A program made the position numbers and the translations under genes. DNA of 64,000 nucleotides, taken from positions 1 through 64,000 of the forward strand of contig SVRW01000011.1 in the NCBI GenBank assembly GCA_015064625.1, written 5' to 3'. The notes beneath the pieces are model-generated. The model saw only the letters and a list, made by a program, of their open reading frames with translations. It ran no database searches and was not told the origin of the DNA. Position 1 is the first letter of the stretch. Each line of letters begins with the position of its first letter. The DNA comes from Oscillospiraceae bacterium (GTDB lineage Bacteria; Bacillota; Clostridia; Oscillospirales; CAG-382). Positions 50,737 to 58,647 of the stretch are shown piece after piece.

Positions 50737-51438
50737 ATGACTACAAAACAATACATGGATGATTTTTTCAAGATATATTCCTTGGTGTCTGTTCTCAGCG
50801 ATAAGAATGATTGTAAAGTAATAAGAGCAAGGAATAAAGAGTTGAAAAAGGATATTATTTTACGAAGCTATCCAAATCACGTTCCCGCATACGAATGGTT
50901 ATATAATATCCAATGTGAAAATCTTCCTATAATATACGATGTTATTTGTTTGGAAGACGGTCAGATAGTTCTGGAAGAATTTATTGACGGTATAACTATT
51001 GCCAATGTTATAGAAAATGGGAAATACCGTTATTCAGGAATGAGCAGAGTTATAAAACAAGTATGTAACGCTCTTAATTTGTTACATAGCGAAAATTTAG
51101 TTCATAGAGACGTAAAGCCTGAAAACGTTATGATTACGCAAGAAGGCAGAGTTGTTTTGATAGATTTCAACACATCCCGCAGGATGTCCGTGGCAGGAAA
51201 GGATACGGTAATTATGGGTACTGTAGGCTACGCCTCCCCCGAACAGCTTGGAATAGCTCAAAGCGATACGAGAACTGACGTGTATGCGGTAGGGGTTATG
51301 ATTAACGTAATGCTTACGGGTAAGCACCCAAGCGAAAAGTTAGCCAAGGGAAAAGCGGGCAAAATGGTTCTTAAATGCACAAACATCAACCCCGATAAGC
51401 GTTATCAGACTATAGAAGAACTTTCAGGAAAATTATAG
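50737..51438 (+). CDS. eukaryotic-type Ser/Thr protein kinase
   Basis: 233 residues from the ATG at 50737; the frame is open upstream to 50698. The catalytic loop is HRDVKPENV and the metal-binding motif reads DFNTSR, with Asn in place of the usual Gly of DFG. GTVGYASPEQ and DVYAVGVMINVMLTGKHP complete the C-lobe. The N-lobe is short: the VAIK strand reads DIILRSYP, with Arg where the ATP-contacting Lys is expected, and no clear glycine loop. It lacks PASTA or membrane segments, so it is cytoplasmic. Activity is plausible but not assured. It is last in the three-gene cassette. Confidence 0.88.
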   Translation: MTTKQYMDDFFKIYSLVSVLSDKNDCKVIRARNKELKKDIILRSYPNHVPAYEWLYNIQCENLPIIYDVICLEDGQIVLEEFIDGITIANVIENGKYRYSGMSRVIKQVCNALNLLHSENLVHRDVKPENVMITQEGRVVLIDFNTSRRMSVAGKDTVIMGTVGYASPEQLGIAQSDTRTDVYAVGVMINVMLTGKHPSEKLAKGKAGKMVLKCTNINPDKRYQTIEELSGKL

Positions 51439-51442
51439 CTTC

Positions 51443-51502
51443 GCTAATGCCAACTCCGCAAACATTGGCAACGGCTTCAAGGCAAAATTGATAAAGAGAT
51501 AA
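51443..51502 (+). pseudogene. stray copy of the 3' end of pduL
   Basis: The 39 bases 51464-51502 match 44086-44124 (the end of pduL) with only two differences, including the stop codon: both code GNGFKAKLIKR. Weaker similarity extends a further 20 bases upstream (ANANSANI versus DANAAGV). The copy starts 5 bases after the kinase stop codon and has no start of its own. Confidence 0.9.
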
Positions 51503-51510
51503 ATATAAAT

Positions 51511-51552
51511 AAAAAGTTCAATTCAAGGTGTAACCCTTAAATTGAACTTTTT
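51511..51552. terminator. bidirectional terminator
   Basis: 13-bp stem AAAAAGTTCAATT / AATTGAACTTTTT with inner AAGG/CCTT pairs. It lies between the kinase cassette and the convergent XRE gene. Confidence 0.92.
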
Positions 51553-51561
51553 ATTTTAGCG

Positions 51562-51786
51562 TTATTTTTCAGTTTCTTCTTTTTCACTAAGTCCTAAAAT
51601 ATAATCCGAACTTACTCCGTAATACTTGCATAGAACAATTAAATGATGTATTGGCAACTCATTGGCTCCCCTCTCATACCTTGCATACATAGTTTGAGAT
51701 GTCCCCAATATATCAGCAATTTCTTGTTGAGTTTTATCAGAATCTTCACGTAAATCTTTAATTCGTTTTTGATATATATAATCCAT
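51562..51786 (-). CDS. XRE-family regulator
   Basis: 74 residues from the ATG at 51786 (AGGA 6 bases upstream; an ATG four codons earlier is possible). A compact HTH: IKDLREDSDKTQQEIADILG, TSQTMYARYERGANELP and LIVLCKYYGVSSDYILGL. It is divergent from the zinc-ribbon gene at 52038, and the region between them holds two palindromes over both promoters, so autoregulation and control of that gene are likely. Confidence 0.87.
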   Translation of the reverse strand: MDYIYQKRIKDLREDSDKTQQEIADILGTSQTMYARYERGANELPIHHLIVLCKYYGVSSDYILGLSEKEETEK

Positions 51787-51855
51787 ATAAGTCCTCATAG
51801 TTACATCTGATAACTTATTTACTTTATGTACCGACGTATTAACTTATACGTATTA

Positions 51856-51881
51856 TATCAAGTAAATTTATTTACTTGATA
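51856..51881. promoter_or_regulatory. 26-bp perfect palindrome, candidate operator of the XRE gene
   Basis: TATCAAGTAAAT and ATTTACTTGATA are perfect 12-base arms around TT. The minus-strand -10 (TATAAT, 51852-51857) abuts it, so a bound protein would block RNA polymerase at the XRE gene. Confidence 0.8.
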
Positions 51882-51895
51882 TTTTAATAAATATT

Positions 51896-51937
51896 TTTAC
51901 TAAAACCATTGACTTTAGTAAATTTTTGTACTATAAT
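51896..51937 (+). promoter_or_regulatory. promoter with embedded inverted repeat for the zinc-ribbon gene
   Basis: TTGACT (51909-51914), 17-base spacer, TATAAT (51932-51937). The -35 lies inside TTTACTAAA (51896-51904) / TTTAGTAAA (51914-51922), whose TTTACT half resembles that of the neighbouring palindrome. It is likely bound by the same XRE regulator. Confidence 0.75.
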
Positions 51938-52037
51938 AAATTCGCTAATGTTATATATGGAAAATTTTGGTTTGTTCCTTTGTGACAATTTATATGTGAC
52001 ATTACTCAATAATAAAAATATAATAGGAGTTAAATTT

Positions 52038-52832
52038 ATGATTTGCAAAAACTGTAACATTGAAATTGATGATTTTTCGTTATTTTGTAACCACTGCGGT
52101 AAAAAAATTAAAGAAGATGAATTACAGCAGCCATATTCATCAAACAAAGATACGATTTCAATTACCATTCAATGTCCTCACTGTAAATCAGGCGTGGATT
52201 ATAAGGAAAGAATATGTCCCAATTGCCACAAAGACACAAAAAAAGTTGAAGAAAAACAAATATCCAAAAACATTAGTGAATCATTTGAACAATCGAAAGA
52301 AAATAAATTACACACAAATTCAGAGGATAAATATGCCAAAGAATCAGAGCATATAAAAACATATATTTGCCCAAAGTGCAAAAACGATGTGGAAGCTACT
52401 AAAAAATTCTGTGGTAATTGCGGATACAATTTTGAAAAAAATAATTTTAATATTAAAACGCTCTTTAGTGCACTTACTTCATTCTTTTCATTTTTTGGAA
52501 TAATAGGATTCGCTTTCCCATTTTTTGGCGCTGTCTTATTCGAAGCCACAGGATTTGATATTATACATCACAGCAAGGAATTTAATGAATTAGGAACAAT
52601 AATAACACTTGCATTTATCGGTTTTATCATTTCTTTGATTTTTGCACTTGTTTCGTTTAAGACTTCCAAGGCATTTTTAGGAACAACTATTTTTTCCATC
52701 ATAATTATTATAGTATTTTTATATATAATTTTTTCTTCTGAAGACGGAGCACTCATAAAAACAGGTTTTTACATAACCCTTTTATCCGCCATTGGAACAA
52801 CAATAACTTCAATAATTGGTTACAAACAATAA
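52038..52832 (+). CDS. membrane protein with three zinc ribbons
   Basis: 264 residues from the ATG at 52038 (AGGAG upstream). Three CxxC-pair ribbons: CKNCNIEIDDFSLFCNHC (3-20), CPHCKSGVDYKERICPNC (about 49-66) and CPKCKNDVEATKKFCGNC (about 114-131). Four hydrophobic segments then fill residues 145-260. The ribbons should be cytoplasmic. Function unknown; the layout resembles other zinc-ribbon membrane proteins of Firmicutes. Its promoter lies within a probable XRE operator. Confidence 0.82.
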   Translation: MICKNCNIEIDDFSLFCNHCGKKIKEDELQQPYSSNKDTISITIQCPHCKSGVDYKERICPNCHKDTKKVEEKQISKNISESFEQSKENKLHTNSEDKYAKESEHIKTYICPKCKNDVEATKKFCGNCGYNFEKNNFNIKTLFSALTSFFSFFGIIGFAFPFFGAVLFEATGFDIIHHSKEFNELGTIITLAFIGFIISLIFALVSFKTSKAFLGTTIFSIIIIIVFLYIIFSSEDGALIKTGFYITLLSAIGTTITSIIGYKQ

Positions 52833-52847
52833 TTGATTCTATAGCAC

Positions 52848-52883
52848 AAAAATAACCGTCGCGGTCTCGCAACGGTTATTTTT
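52848..52883. terminator. bidirectional terminator
   Basis: AAAATAACCGT / ACGGTTATTTT stem (with the GCGGTCTCGC apex) between the convergent zinc-ribbon and DUF1292 genes. Confidence 0.9.
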
Positions 52884-52897
52884 GTTAAAACGGATTA

Positions 52898-53254
52898 TTA
52901 TTCGCAGTCACAGCCGCATCCGCAATCGTGACAATCGTGGTCGCCGCAATCACATCCGCATCCGCAATCTTCGAGGGATTCTACAAAGAGGTCGAAAACA
53001 GCCTGAAGTGTTTCCTCGTCATCAACTGTAACGAAAGAGCCTTCTTCGCCTTCTTCAACGTATTTGAGAATAACTACGCTATCGGGTTCTTCTTCTGTTG
53101 CAAGAACAGCGTAATCTTCATCTTTGTAGGTTACGGAATCAAGAATGGTGAATTTTTCGGTTTTTCCATCCTCATCTGTAAGCTCAATAACAAAATCTTC
53201 TTCGAGCTCCTCGATTTCTTCGTCTAACATTTCGTTTTTCTTTTCTTCGCTCAT
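52898..53254 (-). CDS. DUF1292 protein with Cys/His/Asp-rich tail
   Basis: 118 residues from the ATG at 53254, which has AAGGAGG upstream. Residues 20-90 match DUF1292 (FVIELTDEDGKTEKFTILDS, YAVLATEEEPDSVVILKYVE). The last 25 residues are an unusual run of Cys, Gly, Asp and His (CGCGCDC, HDCHDCGCGCDC) with about ten cysteines, suggesting metal binding. The bare DUF1292 proteins of Firmicutes usually lack such a tail. Function unknown. It is 25 bases downstream of htpG on the same strand and probably cotranscribed. Confidence 0.85.
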   Translation of the reverse strand: MSEEKKNEMLDEEIEELEEDFVIELTDEDGKTEKFTILDSVTYKDEDYAVLATEEEPDSVVILKYVEEGEEGSFVTVDDEETLQAVFDLFVESLEDCGCGCDCGDHDCHDCGCGCDCE

Positions 53255-53279
53255 TTTAAAGTCCTCCTTATTTTTTATT

Positions 53280-55091
53280 TTAGTCTTTTTCAAGCAATTT
53301 AATGTTCATTTCCATAAACTCTTTAAGCTCTTCGCTTGTAAGCTGTCTGGAAGCGACTATTGCCAACATATAAGAATATTTTGCAATAAGTTCCGCTTCT
53401 TCCTTTTTGCCTTCTGCAGAAAGCTTCTTTATCTTTTCGCAAACTGTTGAAGCGGAGTTTATAACAAGTTCTTCGTTTCCGCCCATTGCATCAGAATCAA
53501 GACCGTACATTTTCATCATTTCTGACATTCTACGGGAGTCCTCAGTTTTCTTTATAAGAACAGGTGCTTCCTTTTCGCTAAGGGAGGCTACTGTTATATC
53601 TGCATCTTTCTTACAAACATTTTTGAAAATCAAGTTAAGTTCCTCGCTCTCTGATGCTTCGCTAATTTCGGAAAGATCAGAGTCAACACGAAGGAATTTG
53701 ATTTTATCGTTTTTGCTTTCAATGAATGAAGCAAACTGGGTATCTATAACCTTATCGAAGCTATATACGGTTATGCCCTTTTCCTCAAACAAAGAAACGT
53801 AATAGCTTTGCTGTTTGGAATCAGTATAATAATATATTTTCTTCTTCTTGATGGATTCGTCAGCCGCTAAATCATCATCGCTCATTCCCAGAACCTCTCC
53901 CAAGGTTGCAAAGGTTTTATCATTTTTCTGGAAAAGAACGGCAGGTTTGATTCTTGAATAGAATTTCTCATCTCTCAAGCAGGCATACTGCATATAAGGA
54001 CGGATAGACTGCCAAACCTTTTCGTAGGATTCGCGTTCGAGGTTGAACATAGACGTTATTTTGTCTGCGATTTTTTTCGTTATATGACTGCTTAATTTCT
54101 TAACGTAGGTATTATTCTGCAAATAGCTTCTTGAAACGTTGAGAGGAAGCTCTGGACAATCAAGAACGCCTTTTACGTTAAGGAAATAATCGGGGATCAC
54201 GTCTTCGATGTTATCCGCAACAAATACGGAATTATAGAAAAGCTTTGCTTCGGGCTTTGGAGCTTCTACACCATGCTTAACTGCTGGGAAGAAAAGCACG
54301 CCCTTGAAATTCAACGGATAATCCGCGTTTATATGGATATAGAACAAAGGAGCTTCATAATCGTGGAAAACCTTACGGTAGAAGTTGTTGTAATCTTCAG
54401 CTGTAAGCTCCGATGGGTTACGCTGCCACAAGGGCTGTGTATCATTTATAAGCTCTGCTTCCTTACCGTCAACCGTAAGATATATTTCTGAAGGCATAAA
54501 AGCACAATAGCGATCAAGAATTTCTCTTATCTTTTCACCGTCAAGATATGAAACCTCATCCTCGGCAACGTGAAGAACAATTTCCGTTCCCTTTGTTTCC
54601 TTTTTGCCATCTTTCATGGAATATTTTCCATCGCTGTCACATTTCCAGAAAACTGCAGGAGCGGACGTATATGATTTTGTGTTCATCTCCACAACGTCTG
54701 CAACCATAAAAGCAGAGTAGAAGCCTAATCCGAAATGACCGATAATGCCGCCTGAGCTTCCTTCCTCGCCCTCATATTCAGCAATGAAATCCAAAGCTCC
54801 CGAAAGAGCTATTTGATTTATATATTTGGAAACCTCTTCATCTGACATACCGATACCGTTATCGGAAACGGTTATGGTCTTTTTCTCTTTATCAACGGAA
54901 ACGTCAATTCTATATGGTGTTCCGTCATCCTCTGCATTGGAGAGAGAAACAAGTCTTTTATGCTTTGTTATGGCATCGCAAGCGTTTGACACCAATTCTC
55001 TTATAAAAATATCCTTATCGGAATAAAGCCACTTTTTAATTACAGGAAATATATGCTCCGTCTGAACGGAAATTCCACCTTTTTCTGCCAT
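53280..55091 (-). CDS. htpG: molecular chaperone HtpG (bacterial Hsp90)
   Basis: 603 residues, ATG with GAGGT upstream. N-terminal ATPase: FIRELVSNACDAITKHK, DNGIGMS, GHFGLGFYSAFMVAD and the GTEIVLHV strand. Middle domain includes VKGVLDCPELPLNVSRSYLQ. The C-terminal dimerisation domain is complete. The length fits the family (about 620). It is an ATP-dependent chaperone. No CIRCE element was seen upstream; the tRNA-Ala gene lies about 130 bases before its start on the same strand. Confidence 0.97.
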   Translation of the reverse strand: MAEKGGISVQTEHIFPVIKKWLYSDKDIFIRELVSNACDAITKHKRLVSLSNAEDDGTPYRIDVSVDKEKKTITVSDNGIGMSDEEVSKYINQIALSGALDFIAEYEGEEGSSGGIIGHFGLGFYSAFMVADVVEMNTKSYTSAPAVFWKCDSDGKYSMKDGKKETKGTEIVLHVAEDEVSYLDGEKIREILDRYCAFMPSEIYLTVDGKEAELINDTQPLWQRNPSELTAEDYNNFYRKVFHDYEAPLFYIHINADYPLNFKGVLFFPAVKHGVEAPKPEAKLFYNSVFVADNIEDVIPDYFLNVKGVLDCPELPLNVSRSYLQNNTYVKKLSSHITKKIADKITSMFNLERESYEKVWQSIRPYMQYACLRDEKFYSRIKPAVLFQKNDKTFATLGEVLGMSDDDLAADESIKKKKIYYYTDSKQQSYYVSLFEEKGITVYSFDKVIDTQFASFIESKNDKIKFLRVDSDLSEISEASESEELNLIFKNVCKKDADITVASLSEKEAPVLIKKTEDSRRMSEMMKMYGLDSDAMGGNEELVINSASTVCEKIKKLSAEGKKEEAELIAKYSYMLAIVASRQLTSEELKEFMEMNIKLLEKD

Positions 55092-55223
55092 GTTTTTTTA
55101 CCTCTTTAACGTATTGAACTACAACAAAAGAGAATCTCAAGCAAAACATCAAGGAAATCTCTTTTGCTTTTCCCATTTAGTTGAAAATAACCCTGACTCG
55201 TCCGATGACAAATCAAGGTTTTT

Positions 55224-55299
55224 TGGTGGAGCATACGGGACTCGAACCCGTGACCCCAACACTGCCAGTGTTGTGCGCTCCCAACTGCGCTAATGCCCC
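55224..55299 (-). tRNA. tRNA-Ala (anticodon GGC)
   Basis: 76 bases including an encoded CCA end. The acceptor stem GGGGCAT / ATGCTCC contains the G3-U70 pair that identifies alanine tRNA. The anticodon arm is CAACA-CTGGCAG-TGTTG, giving anticodon GGC, and the T-arm is ACGGG-TTCGAGT-CCCGT. Confidence 0.98.
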
Positions 55300-55316
55300 G
55301 AGACTCAACGTTAAGT

Positions 55317-55345
55317 ATTATATCATAGCACATTTTGTTTGTCAA
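55317..55345 (-). promoter_or_regulatory. consensus sigma-A promoter of the tRNA gene
   Basis: On the minus strand TTGACA (55340-55345), 17-base spacer, TATAAT (55317-55322), 17 bases before the tRNA. It may also feed htpG by read-through. Confidence 0.92.
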
Positions 55346-55384
55346 TAGTTTTTTGAAAATATAATTGTTGTTTTATAAATGCAC

Positions 55385-55413
55385 TTGATTTTTTCAAAAC
55401 AAAACTGTATAAT
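55385..55413 (+). promoter_or_regulatory. sigma-A promoter of the small lipoprotein gene
   Basis: TTGATT (55385-55390), 17-base spacer, TATAAT (55408-55413), 41 bases before the ATG. Confidence 0.85.
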
Positions 55414-55454
55414 AAAAAAACAATTGAAATTTCTGCAAACGGAGGTATTATTAA

Positions 55455-55811
55455 ATGAAAAAAATAACGTCTTTAATACTATTAGCTTTATTATGTGTCT
55501 CGGTTTTCTGTATCACTTCGTGCGGGGACAATTCTTTAAAAGATACCATTGATGAATTCAAAACGTGGGAGACGGAAGCAGATAAAAACGGCGCTTCAAT
55601 TCGTTGGGAATTTTCGTCAAAAACTGTTAAATACGTAAACGTTTTTGAAGGTGAGGACACATTCTCACAAACCTTTAATTTGACCGTAGACGGCAACAAA
55701 TTTATCTTTCAGAGCGATTATGCAACGTTGACCTTTGACGTAGCTGTTGAAGGAGATACTATGACTGTAAACACAGAAACGGGAAGCACGCTTGTTTTCA
55801 AAAAGAAGTAA
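55455..55811 (+). CDS. small lipoprotein, DUF5640-like
   Basis: 118 residues, ATG with CGGAGG upstream. Lipobox CITSC (Cys23) and a beta-rich domain (FSQTFNLTVDGNKFIFQS, VEGDTMTVNTETGSTLVF). It shares the strand pattern and TVDGNK motif with the lipoprotein at 47561. Single-gene unit with its own promoter and terminator. Ligand or partner unknown. Confidence 0.8.
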   Translation: MKKITSLILLALLCVSVFCITSCGDNSLKDTIDEFKTWETEADKNGASIRWEFSSKTVKYVNVFEGEDTFSQTFNLTVDGNKFIFQSDYATLTFDVAVEGDTMTVNTETGSTLVFKKK

Positions 55812-55845
55812 CTTTTCTTTTTTTCAAAATATCACATATAGATTT

Positions 55846-55876
55846 GGCTGTCGCAATGCGACAGCCATTTTTTTAC
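55846..55876 (+). terminator. strong terminator after the lipoprotein gene
   Basis: TGGCTGTCGC-AAT-GCGACAGCCA followed by seven T. It extends to the stop codon of the convergent MFS gene. Confidence 0.95.
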
Positions 55877-57093
55877 TTCATGTTTTTCTCAAACCTTTTT
55901 ATCCACAAAATACAAAGAACAAAAACAATCGCTACTGCTCCTATCCAAAAGAGTATAACGTTTCTCCATCCAAATTCTGTTGCCAACGAGGCAACGCCAT
56001 ATGCAGAAAAGGCAGAGCCTGCGTATACCGATGCATTAAGTATTCCAGACATTGTTGAGCTTTTACCATATTTTGCAAAACGCTTTGGTACGTTGCAAAC
56101 GAGCATAAGATTAACCCCGTGAACACAAATTGTTACAATTACCATCAAGGCTACGTCAAAAACAGGAAGTTTCGAGAATCCAAAATACATAAGTGAGCAG
56201 GACAACAGAGCAACTCCAAGGTATAGAGAAGCGGTTTTCATCTCATTCCCTATTTTCTCGCCGATAAAGTTTAAAACATCAAGGAATAAAGCACTGAAAA
56301 TGGGAATCACGGCTCCTGTGAGTATGGAAGAAAACGAGCTTATTCCATATGTCTCATTTATATACGTAGGCATCCAGGTAGATATTCCGTCACGCATAAA
56401 TCCGGCAACAATAGTTGATAAAATTATTGGAATAAAACCGCTTGCCAAAAGCTTTCGATAATTTATTTTTTCTTTTTCAGATTCGATAAGCTTTTCTTTT
56501 CTCGCAAGACTTGATTCTATATTTTTCGTTTTGATAAGCCATACAAGCGAAAAAAGCATAGCTCCCATTCCCGAAAACGCAAAAACACATCGCCAATTAA
56601 GAGAAGCTATTACGAAAGGCGAAAGCAAATACACAAGCACCGTCGCAATATAAGATGCCTGAGTTACCCTCACAACCGTTACGGAATATTCTTTTTCACC
56701 GAAATTTTCAATAATAAGCCTTACAAGAGGAGGCCATATCAACGATTGAAACGCACCATTTAAACACCACACGACATTCATAAAATATATATTGGGAAAA
56801 AGCCATATAAGTAAATTAACAGCAGAGCTTCCAAAAAGTCCTGCAAATACAAGCTTCTGAGGTTTTATTTTATCTCCAAAAATTCCACTTATAATCTGAA
56901 AAATTCCATAAGAAATAAAGCTTCCCATGAGAGCTATACCCGCAAGGGATTTTGACACGTTCATATCCTCTATTATTTCCGTTAGTACTGCAGGATAGTT
57001 CTGACGAGAAAGATAACTAAAAAAATAAACCGCACAGCAAAGTATTTTTAATTCTTTATTTAATTTTTTCGTTTCGTTTTTCGTTATTGTCAT
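55873..57093 (-). CDS. MFS transporter, organophosphate antiporter (GlpT/UhpT) type
   Basis: 406 residues with 12 predicted membrane helices. The N-terminal YFFSYLSRQNYPAVLTEIIE segment, with its Arg in helix 1, and the later NGAFQSLIWPPLVRLIIENF resemble the organophosphate:phosphate antiporter family. WRCVFAFSGMG is also typical. Substrate may be glycerol-3-phosphate or a sugar phosphate. It could also be a more distant MFS member. The ribosome binding site is weak. Confidence 0.8.
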   Translation of the reverse strand: MTITKNETKKLNKELKILCCAVYFFSYLSRQNYPAVLTEIIEDMNVSKSLAGIALMGSFISYGIFQIISGIFGDKIKPQKLVFAGLFGSSAVNLLIWLFPNIYFMNVVWCLNGAFQSLIWPPLVRLIIENFGEKEYSVTVVRVTQASYIATVLVYLLSPFVIASLNWRCVFAFSGMGAMLFSLVWLIKTKNIESSLARKEKLIESEKEKINYRKLLASGFIPIILSTIVAGFMRDGISTWMPTYINETYGISSFSSILTGAVIPIFSALFLDVLNFIGEKIGNEMKTASLYLGVALLSCSLMYFGFSKLPVFDVALMVIVTICVHGVNLMLVCNVPKRFAKYGKSSTMSGILNASVYAGSAFSAYGVASLATEFGWRNVILFWIGAVAIVFVLCILWIKRFEKNMK

Positions 57094-57138
57094 GATTGGT
57101 ATAAAAATTCCGTATTCTATAATTTATCTTTTCCGTAA

Positions 57139-57168
57139 AAATTGAGGCTGTTTTGAACAGCCTCAATT
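57139..57168 (-). terminator. hairpin downstream of the cytosolic LRR gene
   Basis: AAATTGAGGCTGTT / AACAGCCTCAATTT, a long perfect stem 25 bases beyond the stop codon of the gene at 57193; T-rich on the minus side (TTTTTACGG). Confidence 0.85.
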
Positions 57169-57192
57169 TATCTGACGTTTTATTCGATGATT

Positions 57193-58575
57193 TCAGCGTT
57201 TTTCATCCTTTGAACTGTATCCGCAAACCTTGCATTTGCCGAACATTCCCAATTTTCCTGCACAACGGTCACAAAGCTTATTAGATCTTCTGCGAAGAAT
57301 TTCCGAGTTATAATAAGGTGTTCCCTTAAGAGCAGAGAAAAGCTCTACGGGCAAAACCTCACCGTTAGACTGAGCAGGATTTGTAAGGTCAAGAAGAACA
57401 ACTGAAGTTGTTACACCATCACCTTCGGGAGGGTTTACGTATATAAGCTTTCTGCAGTTGAAGAAAACCTGTCTGCCGACTTTTATAGAGGGGTCAAATG
57501 TAATAGATGCCAAAGCAATACAACCGTAAAATGCCTTGTCGCAAATCTTTTTAACAGAAGGAGGTAAAACAATCTGCAAAAGATTTTCGCATCTATCAAA
57601 GCATTGAATAGGAATTTCTTCAAGCTTTTCAGGTAAATCAATATTTGATATTCCCGATTCCTTAAAACAAGCTGTCTGTAATTCTTCAACGGTAGAAGGA
57701 ATATTTATGTCCGAGAGAGCTCTACATCCGTAAAAAGCATTCGTTTCTATTCTCACGATTCCGTCAGGCAAAACAACGCTCTTAAGATTGTAGCAAAGCT
57801 CAAACAACGATGCACTGATTACTTTTATTCCTGCGGGAATAATAACTTCTTTAAGAGAAGTACATCCTTTGAAAACGCCTCTTTCAAGTTGTTTCAAGCT
57901 TCCAGCAAGCTTTATACTCTTCAACGACGTGCAACCTCTGAAGGCTTCATCACTTATGTATTCAACGTTGTTTCCGAGTTCACATTCTTCAAGGGCAAGA
58001 CAATCAAAGAATGCATTCTTGCCAATAAATCTGACGCCTGACAAGCCAACGACCCTTTTCAAATCCTTGCTCTGATAAAATGCTTCTCTTTCAATGGTTT
58101 CTACGTTATCGGTTAAAACAACGGTCTGAACACCTTTGTTACCTGTAAATACACGATTTCCTATTGAAGTTACTGCATCGGGAAGAACAACCTCTGAAAA
58201 TCTACCTGTGTATCTTTTGAGAACACCGTTCTCAACTTCCATATGCTTCCACACTTTGAGCTTATTGAATATATCAAAAGCTTCTTCGTCTGTGGGAGAT
58301 TTGTCAAGAATCTTCTCATATACCTTTTCGGCATTTTCCCAATCACAATGCTTCAAGTATTTCTTACCCAGAAATTGAAGCTCTTCCAGAGTTTCTGCTG
58401 CAGGAGGAGTTGTAACAACGTTTACTGTCACACCGCCCTGAATATTCTGGGTTTGTATTTTTTCACGAAGTCTTTCGACGGAATATGATATTCCGCAAAC
58501 AGAACAAGTTGCATTTTGTCCGCCCGAGTTCATAACAAGGTTTCCCGAGCAAATATCACAAAGTAATGTCGCCAT
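57193..58575 (-). CDS. cytosolic LRR protein with zinc ribbons at both ends
   Basis: 460 residues with no signal peptide. N-terminal zinc ribbon (CDICSGNLV...CSVCG, residues 6-27), a TPR-like helix pair (about 65-105), about ten LRR_5 units (residues 120-390: VTSIGNRVFTGNKGVQTVVL, FRGCTSLKSIKLAGS). It ends in a second ribbon (CDRCAGKLGMFGKCKVCG). BspA-type LRRs are normally exported, so an intracellular one framed by zinc ribbons is notable. Start chosen at 58575 where a hairpin joins the AGGAGG to the ATG. It lies 72 bases behind the large secreted protein gene. Confidence 0.88.
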   Translation of the reverse strand: MATLLCDICSGNLVMNSGGQNATCSVCGISYSVERLREKIQTQNIQGGVTVNVVTTPPAAETLEELQFLGKKYLKHCDWENAEKVYEKILDKSPTDEEAFDIFNKLKVWKHMEVENGVLKRYTGRFSEVVLPDAVTSIGNRVFTGNKGVQTVVLTDNVETIEREAFYQSKDLKRVVGLSGVRFIGKNAFFDCLALEECELGNNVEYISDEAFRGCTSLKSIKLAGSLKQLERGVFKGCTSLKEVIIPAGIKVISASLFELCYNLKSVVLPDGIVRIETNAFYGCRALSDINIPSTVEELQTACFKESGISNIDLPEKLEEIPIQCFDRCENLLQIVLPPSVKKICDKAFYGCIALASITFDPSIKVGRQVFFNCRKLIYVNPPEGDGVTTSVVLLDLTNPAQSNGEVLPVELFSALKGTPYYNSEILRRRSNKLCDRCAGKLGMFGKCKVCGYSSKDEKR

Positions 58576-58607
58576 AATATTTCAAACCGCAAAGGCGGTT
58601 TCCTCCT
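58576..58607 (-). promoter_or_regulatory. structured ribosome binding site with hairpin spacer
   Basis: AGGAGGA (58601-58607) is 25 bases before the ATG. The bases between form a 7-bp hairpin AAACCGC-CTTT-GCGGTTT (58584-58601), leaving 8 unpaired bases (GAAATATT) before the start. Folding would bring the Shine-Dalgarno to normal spacing. Confidence 0.7.
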
Positions 58608-58647
58608 ATAAAGGAATTTTTCTGTATTTATTATTTAAATCAAAGTA

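Noticed and set aside
51443..51502. Short peptide gene after the kinase
   Set aside because: No start codon or ribosome binding site; it is the duplicated 3' end of pduL.
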